Positions 59,578 through 64,000 of a stretch of DNA of 64,000 nucleotides are shown here, one piece after another. Under the pieces are notes generated by a model. That model had not been told where the DNA came from and did not search any database. It saw only the letters and a program-made list of their open reading frames with translations. The DNA comes from SIG78 sp045587205 (GTDB lineage Bacteria > Verrucomicrobiota > Lentisphaeria > Victivallales > Victivallaceae). The first letter of the stretch is position 1. Every line of letters starts with the position of its first letter. Both the position numbers and the translations under genes were made by a program. The DNA is taken from the NCBI GenBank assembly GCA_045587205.1, contig JAZNBV010000078.1:1-64000 (forward strand), in the 5' to 3' direction.

Positions 59578-62205
59578 TCACATATTAACAAATGCGTAAA
59601 GGCGAGCACATCCACTACTATGCGAGCTACAATATACTCGCTCTACAGTAGGTATATTTAACACTTTTTCCCAACTATATGTACGATGCGGTATAATACC
59701 TGTGGCAGATTCCCCTGTTTTGTATAGTACACCGTACTCATCAACACCAAATGATGAGGCGCTGCGGCAGCATATATCACGCCATTTTTTATCACTGATT
59801 CTGATTGGTGCGGAGCTTGTACTGCCATTACTGCCATTACCCAACTGACCCACATTATTATGACCACAGCCAAACAAGTAACCCTCATCGCTGATAAATA
59901 AAGTATGGTCTGCAACACCATTCGCAATTTTCTTGAACTTCTCCGTGGTTGCAAGTTTAGTAAATGTTTTTACATAACTGCCAGCGCCGGAGCCAACACC
60001 AAGTTCTCCGTAACTATTGCTACCACACGCCCACGCTTGTCCGTCTGTGTCAATGGCAAAAGTTGAGCTTCTAGAGCCATAGACAGATAACCAGCGCTGT
60101 GTACCTATCTGTGTGAGTGTGCTTACAGTACTTGTATTACCCGTGCCGAGTTGACCGTCGCTGTTATATCCGACAACCCACATCAATCCATCGGTATCAA
60201 TCAATACAGAGCGATCACCTGAACAATGAACATACTTCCAAGTTTTTGAACCTATCTGGGTAAGTGTGGTTACAGTGCTTGTATTGCCTGTGCCAAGCTG
60301 CCCGTACTGGTTTCTACCGCAACCCCACAAATAACCATCTTCATCAATGGCAAGCATAAATGATTCGCCAGATGATACTTGTTTGAAATTATTTGTAGAT
60401 ATTTTTACCCAATTAAGAACAGTATTAGTTACTCCGATTCCGAGGTTGTAATAACTATTATTTCCCCACCCCCACAGCTCTCCATTTAAGTCTATACCGT
60501 ATTCAGTATTACCAGTGAAAGATGATATTTGTTTCCATTGCTTATTTGTGTTTTTAGGTTCATAAGTTATTTTACTGTATTCCGTTATAAATGAAGTTGC
60601 ATCCCCCAAATAATACAATGTATCGGGTTTATTTACGAATAAAGAAGATAGTGTAACAGTACCATCTTCGGAATAGATGTTGCCCGGAACAGGAATTGTA
60701 GCACTGGTTCTTAAATCTCCGCGTATAATTCCAGTATCTACCCAAGCTCCGTTACTATCTTTTGTAATGAGTTGACCTTCCCAGATGTTATACCCTTTAG
60801 CCTCTGAACTCGCAACAGCAACAGGCTCTACAACAGGATTACCGGAAACTCCATCTGCCGGAAGCATACTACTCACAGGATAATTGCCGTAAGAAGAATT
60901 ATATCTCCCAGTCCATTTGCACATCCCCGGATGTTTGATGATGTAGTTACCGTTAGAGTCGGTCGAGAAGTTCTCGGTGTAGTATATATAACTATTATAC
61001 CCAGAAACAAGAGGGCGCATTATCCAAGAACTCGTCTGGCTTTCAATGCAGAATTTACCATCTGCACTAATCCAATAACTATTTTCCGATGTACCATCAC
61101 CTTTGGTCAGTGTAAAGTCTTGCACAACATCAGGAAGTCCTGCGGATTCAATTCTGACACCCGGAGTGCTGCCACCACCAATATTCCACTGTGTTTGCTC
61201 AAACAGATCAACGGACGGCATTGTAGATGATTCAGGAGCAGGGCTACACGCTATCGGGCTTGTAATCGAATCATACTCATCATACATATTGATTATGTAA
61301 ATACCGTCAACAGTCGGAGTGTATTTGAAATACACATTTACAGCAGCATCTCCGATTTGAATAGCCGATTGCGTTGAAGATGCGTATGCGAGTGACTTTC
61401 TTGAGGTATCGTATAGATACATATATGCCTCATACCACGTATCATCAGTAGCCTCTGGACAGACCATACCGATTGTATATTCTACACCAGCTTTCAGCCT
61501 GACATAGAAGTTCCAACCACCGTACATACCTTCATCATCGTAAGGTGCTTCATTTGTGTTATAGTCTTTTGTCGTGAGCCTGTCGTCAGAAGCCACCCCT
61601 TCACTATCCCACCATATTGGATTAGAGAAAGTACCATCTTGTGTACTTATACCAGCACAAGAGGCGTAAAAGACGGAATTAACATAATTAAACGGTGCAT
61701 CGCTTTTGGAGCTAATACACCAAGCATCGTTTTCCTTGTCATACCCGATGTGATATTCTGCGTTTGCAAATGTGCGGTTTGTTCCTTTATTTACTGGGTC
61801 TTCATTTGCATAATCACCCAATATGGCAGCAGGCTGTACATCTCCAGTCACTTTAGCATTATCGTGTGCAGGGATTGGATTATCTATTATTGTAGAAATA
61901 CACCGATAAAAATTTATTGAATCAGTACCATACTCCGGTGAGGGTCGTCCGGTGTTAAATGTGACAGCATCAATCAGTACAGGCTCCCCACTGTCAATCG
62001 GAGTATCTCCTGACAAATCAAGGGATTGGAATTGACCATCAGCATTAATATAGCCAAATTGAATGTCAGCGTTACCAGAGCCACCTTGTTCTATTTCATT
62101 GACAGCAGTAATCATACTGTCGATAGATAGTTTGGCAGCAGCGTTGCTGTTTTTCGCTTTGATTGCATCTGCCAGTGCGGTCATTTTTGTATCAAACTGA
62201 TTCAT
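59578..62205 (-). CDS. RCC1-repeat fibre-like protein (long)
   Basis: An 875-residue protein. It begins with a helical segment of phage structural type (FDTKMTALADAIKAKNSN, then AAAKLSIDSMITAVNEI). The middle is strand-rich, with a region around residues 220-310 like a carbohydrate-type beta-sandwich (WNFYVRLKAGVEYTIGMV, TVDGIYIINMYDEY). From about residue 555 there are six RCC1 blades (LWGWGNNSYYNLG, LWGCGRNQYGQLG, MWVVGYNSDGQLG, AWACGSNSYGELG, LFGCGHNNVGQLG, then a divergent one). Two blades share almost the same QIGS/T-containing sequence. The start abuts the upstream stop with no gap. Confidence 0.82.
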   Translation of the reverse strand: MNQFDTKMTALADAIKAKNSNAAAKLSIDSMITAVNEIEQGGSGNADIQFGYINADGQFQSLDLSGDTPIDSGEPVLIDAVTFNTGRPSPEYGTDSINFYRCISTIIDNPIPAHDNAKVTGDVQPAAILGDYANEDPVNKGTNRTFANAEYHIGYDKENDAWCISSKSDAPFNYVNSVFYASCAGISTQDGTFSNPIWWDSEGVASDDRLTTKDYNTNEAPYDDEGMYGGWNFYVRLKAGVEYTIGMVCPEATDDTWYEAYMYLYDTSRKSLAYASSTQSAIQIGDAAVNVYFKYTPTVDGIYIINMYDEYDSITSPIACSPAPESSTMPSVDLFEQTQWNIGGGSTPGVRIESAGLPDVVQDFTLTKGDGTSENSYWISADGKFCIESQTSSWIMRPLVSGYNSYIYYTENFSTDSNGNYIIKHPGMCKWTGRYNSSYGNYPVSSMLPADGVSGNPVVEPVAVASSEAKGYNIWEGQLITKDSNGAWVDTGIIRGDLRTSATIPVPGNIYSEDGTVTLSSLFVNKPDTLYYLGDATSFITEYSKITYEPKNTNKQWKQISSFTGNTEYGIDLNGELWGWGNNSYYNLGIGVTNTVLNWVKISTNNFKQVSSGESFMLAIDEDGYLWGCGRNQYGQLGTGNTSTVTTLTQIGSKTWKYVHCSGDRSVLIDTDGLMWVVGYNSDGQLGTGNTSTVSTLTQIGTQRWLSVYGSRSSTFAIDTDGQAWACGSNSYGELGVGSGAGSYVKTFTKLATTEKFKKIANGVADHTLFISDEGYLFGCGHNNVGQLGNGSNGSTSSAPIRISDKKWRDICCRSASSFGVDEYGVLYKTGESATGIIPHRTYSWEKVLNIPTVERVYCSSHSSGCARLYAFVNM

Positions 62206-62538
62206 TTACGCCTCCGTTCCCCATTCGCCGTTGAGCAAACGATCTTCAAGCTCGTCCAACAGCTCGTTTTTTTGATCTTCGGAAAGTTCACCGCCGCCAG
62301 CAGCAAGTTTTTCGTAAGTGTCAACGGCTGCTTCGGCAACAGTCATTGCACCGATGAGTTTTTCTTTTACGGCAGTTACCGTGTAAAATTTGCCACTGTC
62401 AAGCACATACACCAGCAATCCCACAAACGGCAGTTCAATATTGAGTATATCCGCTTCAGTGGCGACCCGGCATCGTGCATCCAGCGGCGTATTCGCCTTT
62501 GACAAGATCACAGAATCGGCTACTTTGTTATTTGCCAT
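62206..62538 (-). CDS. Small phage structural protein, unknown
   Basis: A 110-residue acidic protein that I cannot assign. It reads as a beta-rich N-terminal part (TPLDARCRVATEADILNI, VGLLVYVLDSGKFYTVT) followed by a helical, Glu-rich C-terminus (LSEDQKNELLDELEDRL). Its stop codon is directly adjacent to the start of the long RCC1 protein and its start is 2 bp from the tail gene. This arrangement suggests a small assembly or attachment component of the fibre complex. Confidence 0.7.
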   Translation of the reverse strand: MANNKVADSVILSKANTPLDARCRVATEADILNIELPFVGLLVYVLDSGKFYTVTAVKEKLIGAMTVAEAAVDTYEKLAAGGGELSEDQKNELLDELEDRLLNGEWGTEA

Positions 62539-62540
62539 AA

Positions 62541-64000
62541 TTATTCCTCTATATAAATAAAAGTTTTTCCGGCAACCAGGTTGAATTCGCCGTATACATT
62601 GTATTCAACACCACCAAGTGTTACAGTTGTGCCGTTAGCACCGGAACCGGCGATGCCGTTATTCAGTTCAAACGGCACTTTACCGCCAAAACCATCATCT
62701 TTGTACGCCTTCAAGGCATTAGGCAGCAGAACTGTCGTAAATGTCCCCGCAGGCACATTCCCGAGATCGACCCTGCCGACAGCTTGAGCCGAAACTTTTG
62801 CGAGAGTTGATTGCAGCAAATTGTTATCATCGATTTGCACAATACTTGTCATGGTATCATTAACGATATAACCGTAATACATATCCCCGGTAATAACCGG
62901 CACATCCGGCGTATTGCCAACCTGACGCCCACTGCTTGCCACCATTTGTGTTAAATAAACCTTACCCCTGCTGAATGCTTGCACGTTTTTCCCGAAATAT
63001 ATATATATTGCTCCATCCTTTTTGAGAATTTTCCTGATTCCTATATCAGAATAATAAGGCAAAGCAAATTCACCATCCACCGTATCAATGGTCACTGCCG
63101 CTACTGTGGCATCCGGGTAATCGGTCAATGCCACCGCAAAATACGCCGCATTTTCCGGCGGAGCAGTAAACTCTACAGGCGCAACCGAAACAACCTCCGG
63201 TGCCTTATTCTGTCCATAAAAGACTATCGCAAGAGCTTCCGACCAATCAGCATAACTATCTGATAATTTTGTATAGATATACAAAACCGTCGTACCGCTT
63301 ACAGCATCTGCAGTGGCAGTAGCGAACTTGAATCCGGCAGGCCGATCATCGTACAAAGATTTTTCAACTGCAGATCCGTTGACATCGTAAAATAAGCCTT
63401 GCCCTGGATCGCCTTTCAATTCCGCCAAATATTCCTGGACTGATCCTTCAAAACCATTATCCAGAGCCAGTTCATAAGCACTTTTTCCCGGATTGCCTTC
63501 CGCATCCACGCCGGGCGGACCGACCAGACTTTCCAAATATTCCTGGACTGATCCTTCAAAACCATTATCCAGAGCCAGCTCATAAGCACTTTTTCCCGGT
63601 TCTCCCGGGGATTGCACCGGACGGGTTGCTTCGGCAATAAGAGCTTTAATCTCTACTGCTGTAAGATACTCCGGATCACTGACCACACTGTCAGGTACAA
63701 TATTTCCGATATACCGGCGGTTACGCAATACCAGATCAAAGTCAAATGCAAAAATTGCCGCTGACGCCGACCCGTCTGCAGCAAAACCGCATATTTCGCA
63801 ACCAAGGGCAATTTTCTCTTTTTGCTGCACTGCTTCAATCAAATTGGGCAAAGCCGTATTGGGCAATTCGCAACGCAGCAATGTTCTTTTGTCATCACTC
63901 TGTTTAAGAGTAATATTTTCCGTAACAAAAAGTGCCGGCTGTGTAGCGTGATCCCAGTCCCCATCAACACACAGATAAAAACTTACAGCATCCTGCAGTT
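62541..64000 (-). CDS. Phage tail/baseplate-like protein with duplicated collagen-type unit (partial at window end)
   Basis: The 3' part of a gene that runs off the window. No stop occurs in this frame from 62541 to 64000 (486 codons), so the first in-window start codon (TTG at 63881) is probably not the real one. The readable product includes two copies of a 36-residue unit with GKSAYELALDNGFEGS (typical of phage fibre Gly-x-x/Y-E-L-A repeats), spaced exactly 108 bp. Beta-rich domains follow, with AYFAVALTDYPDATV and PNALKAYKDDGFGG. The terminal part may be a head-binding or attachment region. Confidence 0.75.
   Translation of the reverse strand, partial: LQDAVSFYLCVDGDWDHATQPALFVTENITLKQSDDKRTLLRCELPNTALPNLIEAVQQKEKIALGCEICGFAADGSASAAIFAFDFDLVLRNRRYIGNIVPDSVVSDPEYLTAVEIKALIAEATRPVQSPGEPGKSAYELALDNGFEGSVQEYLESLVGPPGVDAEGNPGKSAYELALDNGFEGSVQEYLAELKGDPGQGLFYDVNGSAVEKSLYDDRPAGFKFATATADAVSGTTVLYIYTKLSDSYADWSEALAIVFYGQNKAPEVVSVAPVEFTAPPENAAYFAVALTDYPDATVAAVTIDTVDGEFALPYYSDIGIRKILKKDGAIYIYFGKNVQAFSRGKVYLTQMVASSGRQVGNTPDVPVITGDMYYGYIVNDTMTSIVQIDDNNLLQSTLAKVSAQAVGRVDLGNVPAGTFTTVLLPNALKAYKDDGFGGKVPFELNNGIAGSGANGTTVTLGGVEYNVYGEFNLVAGKTFIYIEE

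Noticed and set aside
57795..64000. Diversity-generating retroelement acting on the tail fibres
   Set aside because: No reverse transcriptase, template repeat or variable-repeat pair was recognised. The repeats seen are RCC1 blades and a simple tandem duplication.
1..64000. tRNA, rRNA, tmRNA and integrase genes
   Set aside because: No T-loop-like motif with a matching cloverleaf, no rRNA-like sequence and no recombinase signature was found on reading both strands. Short or unusual RNAs could still be missed by eye.

Overview
The window looks like a chromosome segment from a Gram-negative-type bacterium of the PVC superphylum, most probably a Lentisphaerota/Victivallis-like gut organism. This is inference. 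The evidence is a prepilin-type signal followed by a variant H-X9-DG motif (a Lentisphaerota/Planctomycetota hallmark), Kdo/LPS-transport genes, GC-rich housekeeping genes and Asp23-family proteins. No rRNA, tRNA, CRISPR array or integrase is visible.

Layout. 1-1.8 kb: a pseudopilin gene bracketed by two copies of a GC-rich fold-back repeat. One copy carries seven exact 44-bp units with GNRA-like hairpins. 1.8-15.5 kb: a plus-strand housekeeping run of ftsK, a RodZ-like gene, aroQ, accB-accC, Asp23, an AmaP-like gene, maf, a small membrane protein, kdsB-kdsA-kdsC, a very large LptA-like protein and lptB. This run links division, lipid synthesis and LPS assembly. 15.6-20.1 kb: grpE-dnaJ-smpB-GNAT, a small unknown gene under an unusual promoter/hairpin, and a UDP-glucuronate decarboxylase. 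20.1-30 kb: mixed-strand metabolism and repair (larA, SGNH esterase, sugar isomerase-like, ispF, dut, Gfo/Idh oxidoreductase, lactonase-like lipoprotein, recO, DUF349/HEAT protein). 30.2-41 kb: htpG, a membrane zinc peptidase, a bifunctional glycogen debranching enzyme, YigZ, an SGNH lipoprotein, nagB and citrate synthase.

41-55 kb: a potassium-uptake operon (trkH-trkA plus a HAMP protein with no output domain), an MFS sugar transporter, a zinc-ribbon degenerate kinase, a WalJ-like metallo-beta-lactamase-fold protein, rpoN, and a tripartite MacAB-type efflux operon with a lipoprotein outer-membrane factor.

55-64 kb: accessory DNA on the minus strand. It holds an unknown membrane protein, a small GIY-YIG gene embedded in palindromic repeats with a truncated duplicate, and the 3' end of a phage late operon. 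That operon carries a tail protein running off the window, a small protein, two RCC1-propeller fibre-like proteins, a DUF1353 protein and a terminal lipoprotein, then a strong terminator.

Many genes share a recognisable promoter form, TTGnnn-16/18 bp-TATATT, which supports several start and operon calls. The items most worth following up are the 44-bp hairpin array with the duplicated fold-back element, the promoter hidden in a ribosome-site hairpin at 18.5 kb, the zinc-ribbon degenerate kinase, the GIY-YIG/palindromic-repeat association and the paired RCC1 phage fibres.
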